Shown here piece by piece: positions 23,641-35,175 of a stretch of 64,000 nt of DNA. The stretch covers positions 133,027,060 through 133,091,059 of the forward strand of contig JAHLJT010004567.1 of assembly GCA_031308135.1 (NCBI GenBank), given 5' to 3'. The notes beneath the pieces were generated by a model. It saw only the letters and a program-made list of their open reading frames with translations. It was not told where the DNA came from and searched no databases. Position 1 is the stretch's first letter. Each line of letters opens with the position of its first letter. The position numbers were made by a program, and so were the translations under genes. Source of the DNA: Acheta domesticus (Eukaryota > Arthropoda > Insecta > Orthoptera > Gryllidae).

Positions 23641-24840
23641 ACGCGAGAAGGTATGTGCTGTTTTAATATTGCTAGTTTTTGTTTGGAAAAAATATTTTCC
23701 TTCTGAATTTTCTTACAGAAATTTTCGATCCACTTATAAGCTCAAATTAGGAGTTTTGACCAGGCTGTGCATTGTTTCAGAAGAGTACTATCTGTCAAAA
23801 TTGTTTGTAAACTTCTAGAATATTTAGAATTATCGGAAAACCGATAATGCGTTTCGTGAAATTACCGCAAGTCTTCCTTGAGAAACGCAACACGTGTCAG
23901 AGGAAAGCTTCGCGCTAAGGGTGGCAAAGCGCCAGTGGGACCGAGACGACAGGGAAACTCCTCTCTTGTCAGCGCGAAAGCGGATGCGGGCTCAGGTGCG
24001 TGAGATGGGATGGAGGCTGCAACAACGAGAGAGCTTCTTCGTGACACAGAAGGAAAGGACTGGTATTCAATTTACAAGTGAGCTGAAAGATGAAATGTTA
24101 GGTCAGAGTATCTTTAAGATCATTTGATAGGTCGAAAAAAATAAAAAGGCCATGCGCAATAAATTATTCAGTCATGTTGTTCAGTTCATTGTCATTCAAT
24201 GTCATTCATTCAGTGTCATTCAGTTCAGTCGTGATACCTTGTTGGTCAGCTAAACAGGGAACCATGTAAGAGTTGTAATTGTTTAATGTTTTGTAAATTA
24301 TCCCAATTGAAGCTTACGAAAGTATAAGAATTAACAATTCTTTTCTTGGCAAGGGTGGCCATGGTACTTTGCGTTCAAGATAATGTAACATTGATTATTT
24401 CGTGATACAAATTATCTTAAAACCTTTTTAAATAACTATGTTATGATTAAGGGGATTAACGAAATATATTTAAATTTACAGATTAAAAAAATATTTGTAG
24501 AACATGGAAAAACAAGTGGAAAAACTAGAACGTGCTACAACAGCATGATCTTTCTCGCACGAATTGCAACGATTACGTAACATTATGTTACAACTTATAT
24601 TAATTCAATACAGAAATGTATGAGATATCTTTCAATACAATACAAATGTGTTTATATTTTCATCAACCGCTTTACAGAGTTCTTCGAACTTTCAACTGCC
24701 TCTCCTGTAAAAGTCACTTGAGCTGTGCCACAATTAACATTTCCCGTTCACTTAATTTATTTCTCCACTTAAATAAGAATAAATATATTAAAGATGAGAC
24801 ACTTTTCTTGAGCACCAGTGATATGACCTCCTTATCACCT
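23641..24840. other. Unassigned, with a short TCATTCAG-type repeat
   Basis: A degenerate repeat of TCATTCA.TG lies at about 24162-24230. The moderately GC-rich stretch 23880-24120 has an open + frame of 77 codons rich in Arg, Glu and Gln, without a recognised domain. Confidence 0.45.
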
Positions 24841-25205
24841 TCATCTACCCCATTACAGCTTCAGTGTCACTGCATCGCCGCCCACTTCTCCGCAGCAACC
24901 CATCACTTTGCAGCCGTCTCTTTCAGCCTGCCCCGTCCCTCACTTCATCGCCTTAACCCACTCTTCCATCGCGTCGTGTTTCCTGGAGCTCGGATCTGTC
25001 GCAGCTTCCGCGCTCGCTAAACCCGCCCGCCCCCGCCACTCCCCCCGCCCCACCAGCCTCGCCGCCCCCGCCTCCCCCGCCGCCCCCAGCCGCACCGCCG
25101 CTAACAAGCGCCACCGCAGGTCGATGCGAAGGAAACGCGACCCACCGCCACCGCCGCCGCCGCCGACGCACACTGGGACAACACCCTTTCGAAGTTGGCG
25201 CTAAG
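24840..25205. repeat. C-rich low-complexity island
   Basis: CCCGCCCCCGCC-type sequence with CCGCCGCCGCCGCCG near 25150. Frames of 72-134 codons are Pro/Ala/Gly-rich artefacts. No tandem unit longer than three bases was defined. Confidence 0.6.
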
Positions 25206-25394
25206 TCTCAAGCCCCTAAATAGACCTCCCCACCGTAACTTTTCTTAATAATGGCATTTAGCAGAAATGTTACCTTTGACCGGTGGCGGTGGGCCTAAAG
25301 GCAATGTACGCTTAAGCGTATGAATTGGGGGGAGTCGCGATTTCGATCTCGACAATACGCAAAGAATTTACTTGATGTGTAAACATTAGTGAGT

Positions 25395-25560
25395 TTGCGG
25401 AATCCAATTCGTAAGCCCACTGTTGTGATCAGTGGTATCCCGTTTGCCTTCCAGGCGAATACCGGAGCAGCACACTAACAATGGGTCATGGGCCATGTCT
25501 TTCCCATCAGCAATCTCAATCCGGCTGCAACTGCGCGGGACTAAAGCTAACAAAAATATA
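25395..25560 (+). mobile_element. SINE-like family A, copy A4 (diverged fragment)
   Basis: GATCAGTGGTATCCCG, CCAGGCGAATACCGGAGCAG, CACACTAACAATGGGTCATGG and a short TCTTTCC segment follow the order of the family body, but with much divergence. Head and tail are missing. Confidence 0.45.
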
Positions 25561-28500
25561 AGAAGAAGTAATGTTATCTTAGAAGAAGTCCTCTTACATT
25601 ATCCATACAATACTGAAAAAATATATTTTTTATTTTAGGTTGGCTGTTCCGAGGACATCTGACAATCTCTCGTAGTTATTGATTAATTTCATTCGTACGC
25701 TTATTTCGTAGTACTACAGTATTGTATCTTGCAAACATTTCAGATTAAATGTATTTTAATTAAATTACAAAAGAAAATAATATACATTTAACCAGAACTC
25801 CTTTCAGGTCCTATCATCTGGGATTTATTTAACGCCTAACATAGGCACAAACTGCTGGTAACATAAAACTGAACGGGACCTCCAAATTATTTATCATGCG
25901 ATTCCCTCAAGGTTTAACAATACGCTACAAACATTTCTCTACGATATCCTGCCAATACTTTCTAAGTCTCCTAATTTTTCCTAATAGTAACTTTATCGTA
26001 AGGGGTAAATTGCTTTTCTGAAGAAAAAAAATACTCTTCGACTTGTAACATGAATAATTATTAGCAAAGAATACAACTTTACGAAATAAAAAGTAAATTG
26101 TGGTAGGAATAGACATGATTGCCGGGAATTGTCGGAGAAGTTAATTTTGCCGGACATGTAGCCAGAACTTTTTTACACACAAAACATATAACAAGGAGAA
26201 TCCACCTTTTAAAATGCCATTGCACCCAGCTACGTTTAAACTCGCGAATAGTGTTCGTTCAAATAAATGCTGAATTCATTCCTTTTTTGGGGGGTTTTGG
26301 AAGATTCTGTCCCACTGGGCCGTACCGTGACCGCCTGTCACTTGCCGGTTAGGCCTATGCTCAAGACTAAGCGACTGCGAAAATGTACCGCATTTAACTA
26401 TCGATTGCCAAAGGAAAAGGCGTTGTTGAATCGATCCTCCAGAACAACGTTCAGTGAGGCAGACATCTGACGCTTCTAACCAAATGAAATTGCTTTTGGC
26501 GTGATTAAAATTATTTCGAATTTCTATCCTTTTGTTTTTGGTAGAATCCGCAGTTAGTTTATTGTAATAATTCCGTTACGAGTATTGTGGTTTCAACTGT
26601 ACAAAATGAAATGTTTGCCACAACTGTGCGGTTTAGAACTTGCTTTATAAAATATAACGAAATAAATTTAATTTTCTACAACAACGATAAACACTGTGAG
26701 ATAATTTTTGTGTGAAATACGAAAGTGATTTACTGATTATTTATTAATAATGATCAATTTATTTTCTGATATTCAAAGTAAATGTAAGACAATTTATGAA
26801 TAAAACTATTGCCATATTAACTTAAATCATGAAAAAAATTATTGCCTCAAATTTTGTAGAAACCCGTTACAACTGGGAGGAAGAGTCACTCCGTGGGTCA
26901 GGTGGTTTCTGAAAAATAAATTCTGTGCATTACACTTGACTGCGAGTTGTAATTTGTAATGTCTATTACTTATTTTATTTCTTGAACACTTTGTTCGTAA
27001 CACTAGAGTGTTTTTGAGAAACTTGGGATGGTAAACCTTTTCTCATGGTCTGGAGACAGAAAATCAATTACAAATGGACAGGAAGAAAAATATGTGTACG
27101 TACTAACGGACGCGTCAGTAAATTTAAAAAACTTGCATAAATGAACTACAGAATAAATATAATAAACAGTGAAGATAAATATATGAAATAAGATTTTTGT
27201 TGTATATTCAAAATACTTCAAATTAACCTAAACAAAGAAACTGCAATGGCAAAGAATTTTTCTAACGTTACTTATTACCCACAATTGACATATTTCCTTA
27301 GGGCATCACAATCTATTTTAAATTTATCATAAATAAGAGAAATTGAACTTAACAAAGAAACTCGTGCTCATTACCACGAACAAGAAGCAAATACAGCTAA
27401 CGCATTTTATGTAGCAATGCTGAACAACCGCATTTGTATTATGAAACACACGCTCCGAGAAAATAAAGACTCCACGCAAAGTTGAACCTGCCCATCTGTC
27501 AGCTGCAAAGTTGTTATAATCTGAGAGCTTCATCGTACCAATGGGAGAATGCCATTATGTACTATTTTGTTAAAGCAACTTATTCGCATCATTCATTTTT
27601 CAACATTACACATACCTAGAAACATTGTAGATTCTAACATTAATATAAGAGTTCACTGGACGTTCCTTCTGCCATCTAGGACACGAGATCGCAGTTTATG
27701 TACTTCACTGCTGTGGAACACGTTGAACAATACGTTGGGTTCCTGTCCCCTCATAAAAGAAGCAAAGAACGCCGCTCAGTTAGGAAGGGATCCAGGTACA
27801 GAGGTACCAAAGAGAGATAACGTCGCTTAAGATGGAGTAAAGAGAGCGGAGATCAAAAGACTAAAGAGATGACGAGATGATTGATCCAAAGAATGGGAGA
27901 ATTTCCTTGAAAAATATTATTTTAAGCATGATCTGGATCTCAAATTTTGCAGCCAATTGCTGGGAATAAAATTTCCCAAATCCGGGGAAAATATTGATGC
28001 CCCAAAATTTGCAAAAGTGACAATTACCAGTTAATTTGATGCATTAAATGAAGCAAGATGACCAAGAAACGATGGCCGTGAAGGGAAGATAAAAATATAC
28101 GGAGAACATAGATTTCGGCCGTGTAAATGTTTATTATTGGGCAGCAACATAATGTAGATAAGAAATTGTTCCTTCTCCTCATTCAGCAACGTCCTTTCAC
28201 CTGTGTGTATGGAATTGTAATGTATCCCAAGCCTTAAATTTCGAGCATTGGGACAATCGATGAAGCAATCGTATTATTTTTATATTTACACTAGAGTTGT
28301 GAAACACTGCAAAAATATTAAATTCAATAGTTATAAGGGTCAAATACTAGAGAATACGATGAAGCTTTGTATAAGGTATGCTTTGCGATAAGGATGAATA
28401 GTAGATTATAACGCTAAGTACGTATTTGATACGAATATTTTAATTTTCAATTTGTTACGTGTCTTAATAAGGTACCCTTAATAAGGTTACCCCTTCCTGT

Positions 28501-28835
28501 ACCCGTTAACCCCTGTGCCCCTGTCCAGATGGTTTCTTACCTTTAAAATCCACCATTCCTCAAATATGGATGTAACAGTCCGAAACGCTAACCGTTACAC
28601 CATCCAAGCAGTAATATCCTATATATATATATATACGGATGCCCAAAGGAAGGATGAAGGCCATGTATCATTTACAGGACGCCATCGACACAAAATCCAT
28701 AGTATTTGTATGCTCTTTACGAATTGTTAATTACACCTTCTAGTGGTCTATCAAATAGATATTATGCACAATGTACGTACAAAAAGAATTCAGTAGGACG
28801 ACTTGCAATCCGCGGTACATGTTATGCTCCAAATC
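25560..28835. other. AT-rich unassigned sequence
   Basis: About 3.3 kb without a recognised gene, transposon end or repeat partner. Frames are under 95 codons. A short (AT)8 run lies at about 28619-28635. Confidence 0.45.
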
Positions 28836-28892
28836 CAGTGGCGTATACTGCTTTAAAGCCCTGGGCTACCGGTGACTTTAGAAATAATCTTT

Positions 28893-28946
<54 letters not shown>

Positions 28947-29531
28947 GATTATGTAGTTTTTCTAGTTTGTACTATTTTATATAAGTATTTTACCCAATCG
29001 ACAATAGTTATAACTTTGACATTATCACGTACTTAATACGTCGCAATTTTAACGCTTAAAACACGATTAATGTAATATGTTATGTATACGTCCACTCACC
29101 ACCAAACGTGTATGTCTTGCACAAAAGCGCACATCTAGTTTACTCTGACCATTTACTGCCCACTGTCCCCGAACGGCTCCGAGCGTGTCAAGAAACCGCT
29201 CGAGAAATCGGCATACTAAGCCCTTGGCTGGCCCATATCTTACCGGTAGGAGGGGGAGTGAATCATGCAATGAACGAACGCTATGAGTGCCGCTGGGTGC
29301 CAGTGGTTTCTTCTGCGTAGCCACCTCTAATCACGTTTGATGCGTCGACGACCGAGCGATTTAATACAGATCTCAACAGAACGGATTATACAGAATCTGA
29401 AAAATTTATGTCACCGAAAAATAATGTGACCTATAATTATTTTTAATGTGATTTATCTTGGCGTATTTTTGTTCTCGTAATTTTCTCGGGCTACCGCGGG
29501 TAGCCCCGGTAGCCCATAGTATACGCTACTG
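28836..29531 (+). mobile_element. hAT non-autonomous element with 8-bp target duplication (696 bp)
   Basis: The left end is CAGTGGCGTATACT and the right end, on the other strand, is CAGTAGCGTATACT. Both continue into CC.GGGCTACCGG-type subterminal sequence. TCCAAATC precedes the element and TCCCAATC follows it (7 of 8 identical), the 8-bp duplication expected for hAT insertions. The interior has a (TA) run and a moderately GC-rich centre but no transposase domain. Superfamily assignment rests on TIR form and duplication length. Confidence 0.82.
28896..28945. repeat. (TA)25 microsatellite
   Basis: Uninterrupted TA run of about 50 bp inside the hAT element, near its left end. Confidence 0.95.
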
Positions 29532-29669
29532 TCCCAATCGCGTTATCTTCACGCGTAACTGGAAAAGAGCGAACTAGATCCTTAATACCCGGTCGAAACT
29601 ACGTAAAATTTAATTCACTACTTGACATTATGTACAATCTAGTTACACGAGCGTCTATTGTGCGTTAAT

Positions 29670-29938
29670 CAGTGGCTGGGTGTGGGTGTTGGCTTATTGG
29701 GTTTCAGCTCCTCCCGAAGTCAATAATACATATTTAAAAATACAGCTTTCATTCATTTTTCTTCTAATAGAAGTCATTAATTATATAAATTGTTATCGTT
29801 ATTTATATTAACTGTAAGACAACAAATAAAAATAATTTTATATTCAGTATAAATTAAATTTTCTTTAAACAAAACGTTGTCTGGACTCAGTACCTGCAGT
29901 TCCTCCCCTCAGAGATAAATTCAATGGGGCCCCTCTGT
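29670..29938 (+). mobile_element. hAT-type MITE, second copy of the 2846-3146 family
   Basis: Starts CAGTGGCTGGGTG and ends near GGGGCCCCTCTG. GCGTTAAT lies before it and GC(A)GTTAAT after it, a target duplication with one inserted base. The interior blocks TTTCAGC.CCTCC, GAAGTCAATAATAC, AAAAATACAG, TTATATTAACTG.AAG and TATTCAGTATAAA parallel those of the 2846 copy. Not coding. Confidence 0.65.
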
Positions 29939-31069
29939 GCAGTTAATAAATGCTTATTAGAACTAGAATGTTTATCACACAAAGTACTGGGATTTATGAT
30001 GTAACGTAATTAGACTTACTCATTATTTATAAATCGCGAAACGTCCGCCCGGGTCCAAATAGTCTTTAAATATTTCCATTATACCCGTTATTGCTATGAA
30101 TAATTTCCCAGCGGTTAATCAGTTTTGAATTGAAAGCGGGTGGGAGTCCCACGTGGTACGTTGAACTCTGTTATGCGGTCAGCCCGTGGTCGCGGTGGCT
30201 GCCGAGCTGAACGTCGATCGAACATTCCAAAGGCCAACTTCCCAATACACATTCCAGCATGCCGGCAAACCCAGCTGTCAATCACCTTAATCACCACGCT
30301 CGGTGAGCACGTTCCGACGCGTATGACCCTCTTAACTCAGATCCTGTGGGCGTTCTCAGAGATTCGCGCTTTGGAGGCGACTTTGTAGGCGACTGATCAC
30401 GCCTGTGGAATATATTATGTAATCCTGCGGTCAAGGAAAAGTGCAGAACGATGGGAAGTCGACAAGGTACTTTTTTTTAAATTAGCTAGCTATCCTTTAA
30501 GTTGTGGCCAGACTGATTGCCTTCCACCTTTGCGTTACGGGGTTTAAATTCCAGTCCATACAAGTGGAACGTGTGATGCACAAAGCAGGAACTCGCCAGG
30601 CAGTTTCAGGATTTTACTCTTTCTTCTGTCTCTCATTCCACTATTAATTCAACATTTATATATTTATTTATTCGTTTGTTTATTTAAAGTAATTGTAAAA
30701 AAGGAACTGCATTTCAGGCAGCGGTAATATAATTCATTATTTAATACATTGAAATTGTGTATAACAGAATCATTCTATTACAATAGAAAGAGCCCGAAAC
30801 TCATTAAAGTCCATGGCCTTCCTCACTGAACAGCCGAGCATTCATACAATACATATAATGCATTCAATGATGTTATCATTGTTAATCCATCGAACACTTT
30901 CACCTACTCCATGTATGACTACAAGACTAGGAACTGGCATCATAATAAAGATAGTTGTGAAGTCAAAGATCCTTATCGTATGCAGTTGCGAGGTTTTTAG
31001 ACAGGGAGGCCTTGCTGCCTCACATGAGGAATGGTCTAATCCAAATACACTCTCGCGTATTCGGATCCA
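29939..31069. other. Unassigned, with a weak tRNA-like patch
   Basis: At about 30505-30560 a TGGCCAGACTGATTG ... GGGGTTTAAATTCCAG arrangement loosely resembles A and B boxes of a tRNA-derived repeat, but it is too decayed to assign. Nothing else was recognised. Confidence 0.35.
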
Positions 31070-31170
31070 ATTGCGTCAAGGTTTGGAGAATAATTTTATA
31101 AGACAGCTGCTCTGATAGGCATTTCCGTGATAAATTACACTAAATTCTAGGCGATACCCGATCAGAAGCT
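31070..31170 (+). mobile_element. SINE-like family A, copy A5 (short fragment)
   Basis: AATTGCGTCAAGG..TGGAGAAT followed by CAGCTGCTCTGATAGGCA, TTTCCGTG and CTAGGCGATACC matches the centre of family A in order. The rest of the element is absent. Confidence 0.5.
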
Positions 31171-32095
31171 AAACAAGGTACGAATTGGTTCCGATGTTTC
31201 CTTCATAATTCAGCTCTTTCATTCATGATTAGGCTTGGACAATGCACTGATCAACATTTCACCTATTTGTCATGATTTTGAGAGTCTCAGCAATATTTTG
31301 GATACCTGGATGTCAGGTCAACGCCCGAATTGTATTGTGATGTCCAAAAAACAATGTGTAGTCAGTGATCTTAGGATTGACGATCAGAGGATTGCGTCTA
31401 GCCCTCCACTAATCTCACTCTTGTCTGTAAATCTCGTTCTTGTTGGTGGACAGAGAGTATGCGTTTCCTTCGAGAAGGAGCAAGACGAAGAAATCAGTTT
31501 AGTTTTCTTCACTCGTGAAAATACTAACCTAAAATTGAGAAAGAGAATTCGTCTTCCCGTCTGCGAGGGTATTGCAAAATTGACGACAAACAATACTCGT
31601 AATCAGGAAGCATCTGTCATGTGTTACTCATGGGAGTTTTTGTGCGGCCCTTTACCCGCCTTGCGTTTTTTCGCTTTCTTCTTCGGTTCGAAGGTGATCG
31701 TTTAATACCATACTGGATTTTGACAATGAGTGACGCCAGGAAGGCCACTTTCCCCGAAAGCGAGAGTTGCAAGGGCTGCTACACGCAATATTGTCCATTT
31801 AATTAAAAATCACGTCCGAAAGTGTAATTTTATACTCGAATTACTATTAAAATACTAACATATGATACATCATTTTATTCCTCTTTTCATAATCTATCCA
31901 TTTCTGCTGAGAAAAATATAGTTCCATTTAAAAAAATCAAGATTACTAAATTTCTCGAAAACTAAACATATTATAGACAAATTCTTTACGGCATGTTACT
32001 TGACCCATAATTCCGCATTGTTCAGCTCAACTGCATTTCGATATCCTGAACGATTTAGAAGTTATCGGGGTAGTCCATAGTTGTGGGACATCTGT
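31171..32095. other. Unassigned; one 156-codon frame of unknown meaning
   Basis: The + frame 31235-31705 is 156 codons, Met-initiated and of ordinary composition, but I recognise no domain, and its last third overlaps a frame in another phase. The stretch 32050-32098, with TAGTCCATAGTTGTGGGACA and CTGTATA, looks like the end of some DNA transposon, but no partner end was found. Confidence 0.35.
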
Positions 32096-32178
32096 ATAAA
32101 CACTACATTGACCACATTTTAAAGAAACAGACAGTTTGAAATCTGTTTCTTTAAAATATGGTCAACAAAAGCGTTTAT
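32096..32178. repeat. 83-bp near-palindromic hairpin
   Basis: Arms 32108-32131 and 32142-32165 are reverse complements over 24 bp with a single mismatch, separated by a 10-nt loop. Weaker pairing continues outward to ATAAACAC (32096) and GCGTTTAT (32171-32178). Size and shape fit a foldback MITE or a pre-miRNA-like hairpin. No second copy was seen in the window, so I cannot separate these. Confidence 0.7.
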
Positions 32179-32280
32179 ATAAAGATATTAAAATATAATA
32201 TTAAAATATAATATAATAACAAGTAAAAAAGTAACTAATAATACTCGTAACTACGTATTATCCGTAACTACGTACTACTC

Positions 32281-32740
32281 GTATTTTGCCACTTGCCGTC
32301 AGCCCTTCGCAGTCGAAAAACTCCGTTGCCCGCCGCAGCGCTAGTCGGCAATTCTGGGCCAAGGGAAAGCTTCCAGCTTTGCTCTGCGCGTTATATCCCC
32401 GCGGAAAGGTGCACGCGTCCCAACCGCCCGGCCGTCGCGTGGCGTCGCGTGGCGTCGCGTGGCGTCGCGTGGCGTCGCGTGGCGTCGCGTGGCGTCGCGT
32501 GGCGTCGCGTGGCGTCGCGTGGCGTCGCGTGGCGTCGCGTGGCGTCGCGTGGCGGCGGGATACAACGCGAAGCGCCACAAAGCGGCGCCCGCGGCCGCCG
32601 CTTGTTTGCGTCTCTCCACTCGGAAAATCGCGTCATTGGAGTGCGACTGCAGGGAGCGTGTGGAGGGGCGACTGACCACACAGCCAGCGGTTTGTGCCGG
32701 AGATCGCTACATGCAGGAGGTTCCGGTGAATTGGTGGTAA
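32281..32740. other. CpG-dense island around a 10-bp repeat
   Basis: An abrupt GC- and CpG-rich block in AT-rich DNA (GCCCGCCGCAGCGC, CCCGCGG, GCGGCGCCCGCGGCCGCCGC). It could be a promoter-type CpG-rich patch, but there is no convincing downstream gene. Open frames of 93-252 codons on both strands run through the decamer array and are composition artefacts. Confidence 0.45.
32431..32550 (+). repeat. (GGCGTCGCGT)11 decamer array
   Basis: Eleven identical GGCGTCGCGT units (32441-32550), preceded by one variant, GCCGTCGCGT. Each unit holds three CpGs. In every frame it reads as a 10-residue repeat without stops. Confidence 0.97.
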
Positions 32741-34184
32741 CCATGATTATATACTATACTAGGAAAACCCGGCAGAAGTTGTTCTGCCCTTCTTCTCCCT
32801 CTTTCCCCTCCCATCTCCCTTTCTCACTGTCTCTCCCTCCTTACCTCACCCTGTCGCCGTCTGTCTCTGTAAATCTCTGTCTCTGTCACTCTCTTTCCCT
32901 CTCATTCACATTTACTTGCAGATTATGCACGTCTCTGAAAAGGAGAGGTAATATCGGGAAGCGCCGGACCAGCAAAAATGTAATGTTCGAGAAGAGCTCA
33001 TTCTGTAGATTAAGGTGTGAGAAACGTTTCTTTGAGGTCTCAAACGTTTAGTTTTTAAGGCCCTAGAACGCCTAGTTAGGAGGTATTTAACGATATAGAT
33101 TCAAAATGCTGTGTGTGTGTGTATATGCGTGCGCGTGTGTGTTGCGGGTTGCATTTGACTTGAATAGGAGCTGCCATGTAGAGGAGTTACAACAGAATTA
33201 ACAGCACATAAACTTCTGGGTGCAAAAACCACGTAGAAGTGCCAACTTTCATGAAGATTGGTCCAATGGGGCCGGAGTTTAGCTATATATTGAAACGTTC
33301 CTCTTTTGGGTTCATTTCAACATTGATTTGGAGTGCGACTGGGTGAGACAGGTGATCTTTGTTCGCGAATGGGCTCTGGGTTTTGGCACATTCATCAGAA
33401 ATACACATTGAAATACAAAGAACATGAACAATACTTTATTTCACAATGATTCAGAACACTATGTATCACTTCCCCCTTTTCTAATATTAAATATTAACAA
33501 ATCACAGTTACACTTCCCGTTTATTCCTGAGACACTTCCTATTCCATACACAAAGGAACTAGTGGTGCTACAGAATGGCACAGACTTTCCCGTATTAGTT
33601 TTCTATTTCCTTGGGTATTCGCTAGCTATTCGGAATTACCACATACTCTTTCATGCCAGCTGCCATCTATCACCGTCAAAAGTACATTTTTTTCATTTTC
33701 TTAATATTTCGATTTCCTATTGGTAGAACGAAAATATTAATTTTAGAATATTAAACAACACAAAAACCTAGCCCTAATTCGCAACTCACTCGCTCGCTCA
33801 CTCGCAAGTACGCCCCACACACGGCTTTGCGCGAAGACCTACAAACAAAGAAAGCGCTAGAAATCACTTCAATGCTATTTAGTGATCTATTTATAAAATT
33901 ACATTACTTCTTATCCATAATATGGCACATGAATATTATTTTAGCTTGGAAGAATTGTTCCATGCCTTCAGTGTTTTACGCACAATGTTCGTTAGCACAG
34001 AATATCCCCCCTAGGTGACGGGCCAAACAGTGTTACGAATAATTTGACCAAGCGCAGTATTTTTATTTTAGGAAATATCTCATGAAATGTTTCGTGTACA
34101 TTTCATAACACTCGTTGCATACAAACTATTGCCGTGTGCAAAAGACATAACTCTGGGCGCCCTTCCTGCTGTTTTCCCTTAGTC
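32741..34184. other. Unassigned AT-rich sequence
   Basis: A pyrimidine-rich CTCTCCCT stretch lies at 32790-32900 and a mixed GT/GC run at 33108-33142. The 100-codon + frame at 33424-33726 has no recognised domain. Confidence 0.45.
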
Positions 34185-34409
34185 CAGAGTTGTCAAGGTC
34201 GATGCCATAAGCGGGAGTCCGCCGCACGACGAAATCGCCCCTCCAAGCAGTTCATTACCCCGCCACCAGAGACAACGCTATCTCTATTGTAAAACGGCGG
34301 GGTTATTAATAGTTTCCTTTCCCGACGCTATTTGCGCAGAATAGCTCGTGGCATGCTACGGTGTTACGGCGCGTGCTACCACCACCAGTAGAAGACCTTG
34401 ACATCACTG
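34185..34409 (+). mobile_element. hAT MITE family B, copy 1 (225 bp)
   Basis: The left end is CAGAGTTGTCAAGGTC; the right end, read inverted, is CAGTGATGTCAAGGTC. CCTTAGTC and TCTTTGTC flank it (6 of 8 identical), as expected for an old 8-bp target duplication. The interior shares AGCGGGAGTCCG, CCACCAGAGACAACGC, TATTGTAAAACGGCGGGGTT, TTTCCTTTCCC and CTCGTGGCATGCTACGG with three other copies. Not coding. Confidence 0.9.
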
Positions 34410-34616
34410 TCTTTGTCTTCACACGGAGCCAGTCGATGGCGCCACCGAGAAGCAGCAGAGCCCTTCACATGCAGCCTTCGACGACCGCCACTTACTGCAA
34501 GAGAGGAAGGTTTCGTGAGACACAGTGCTGTAGGCTCCGACGGACGAAAGGCAGACAGCTGGTAAAAACAGGTTCAGTCTGGTATGAACGCTGCCATTCA
34601 GAAGTGTCGTATTGGG

Positions 34617-34888
34617 AGAGAGGGCTCAGTGCAGCAACTGATGTCACTACAGTCCCTCTAACCGGAAGGTCCTAGGTTCGAGTCGACAGGATTTTCGACA
34701 CAAGCTTGTCAACTAGGTCGAATTCAGTCGCTATATGAAGGAGAATTCTAGCGGCCGGCTGCTCTGATCGGTAGTTTTCCGTGGTTTCTCCGATCAACAC
34801 CAGGCGAATGCCGTAGCAGTACCCTAAAAAACGGGACACGGACCGCGCGTGATCTTTACTTCCACTTCCTTGTTCTATCCTGACTCCT

Positions 34889-34930
<42 letters not shown>

Positions 34931-35175
34931 CATGCACTACACTACCACACATGCCGGGAGACCGGTTGTGAGCTTAAAGCTTGTCCCGGTTGGGGCGGTG
35001 CCCCGCTAGTGGGAGATACCTGGCTGAGGGGAAACCCCGCTAGGCGACAGTAGGTCGGCGCTGGATCTCACCATCAAGCGGGGAAAAGATCACCGCCGCC
35101 GCCTGACAAAAACACGCACTACACTTGCGGAACTAATGTCCTCTGTTGACGCACCCGGAATCACGAATAAATCAG
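34617..35175 (+). mobile_element. SINE-like family A, copy A6 (full length)
   Basis: The clearest full copy. The head has A-box-like GGCTCAGTGCAG (34623-34634) and B-box GGTTCGAGTC (34675-34684). The body follows with AGGAGAATTCTAGCGG, CTGCTCTGATCGGTAG, GTGGTTTCTCCGATCAACA, CAGGCGAATGCCG, GCAGTACCCTA, a pyrimidine stretch, an expanded AC run, ATGCACTACACTACCACA, GGGAGACCGGTTG, GAGCTTAAAGCTTGTCCCGG, GGCGGTGCCCCGC, GTGGGAGATACCTGG, GTAGGTCGGCGC and the closing CACCCGGAATCACGAATAAATC. The head suggests a Pol III promoter and a tRNA-derived SINE, although a body of about 500 bp is long for a SINE. Confidence 0.88.
34892..34927. repeat. (AC)18 microsatellite inside copy A6
   Basis: AC run in the linker region where other family A copies carry only a few ACAC units, so it expanded after insertion. 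Confidence 0.95.

Noticed and set aside
32096..32178. Rho-independent terminator
   Set aside because: The context is eukaryotic and the stem is AT-rich with no gene ending upstream; transposon or small-RNA readings are more plausible.
32286..33051. 252-codon and other frames over the decamer array
   Set aside because: Generated by the 10-bp repeat and the CpG-rich flank; the rest of the frame is featureless.
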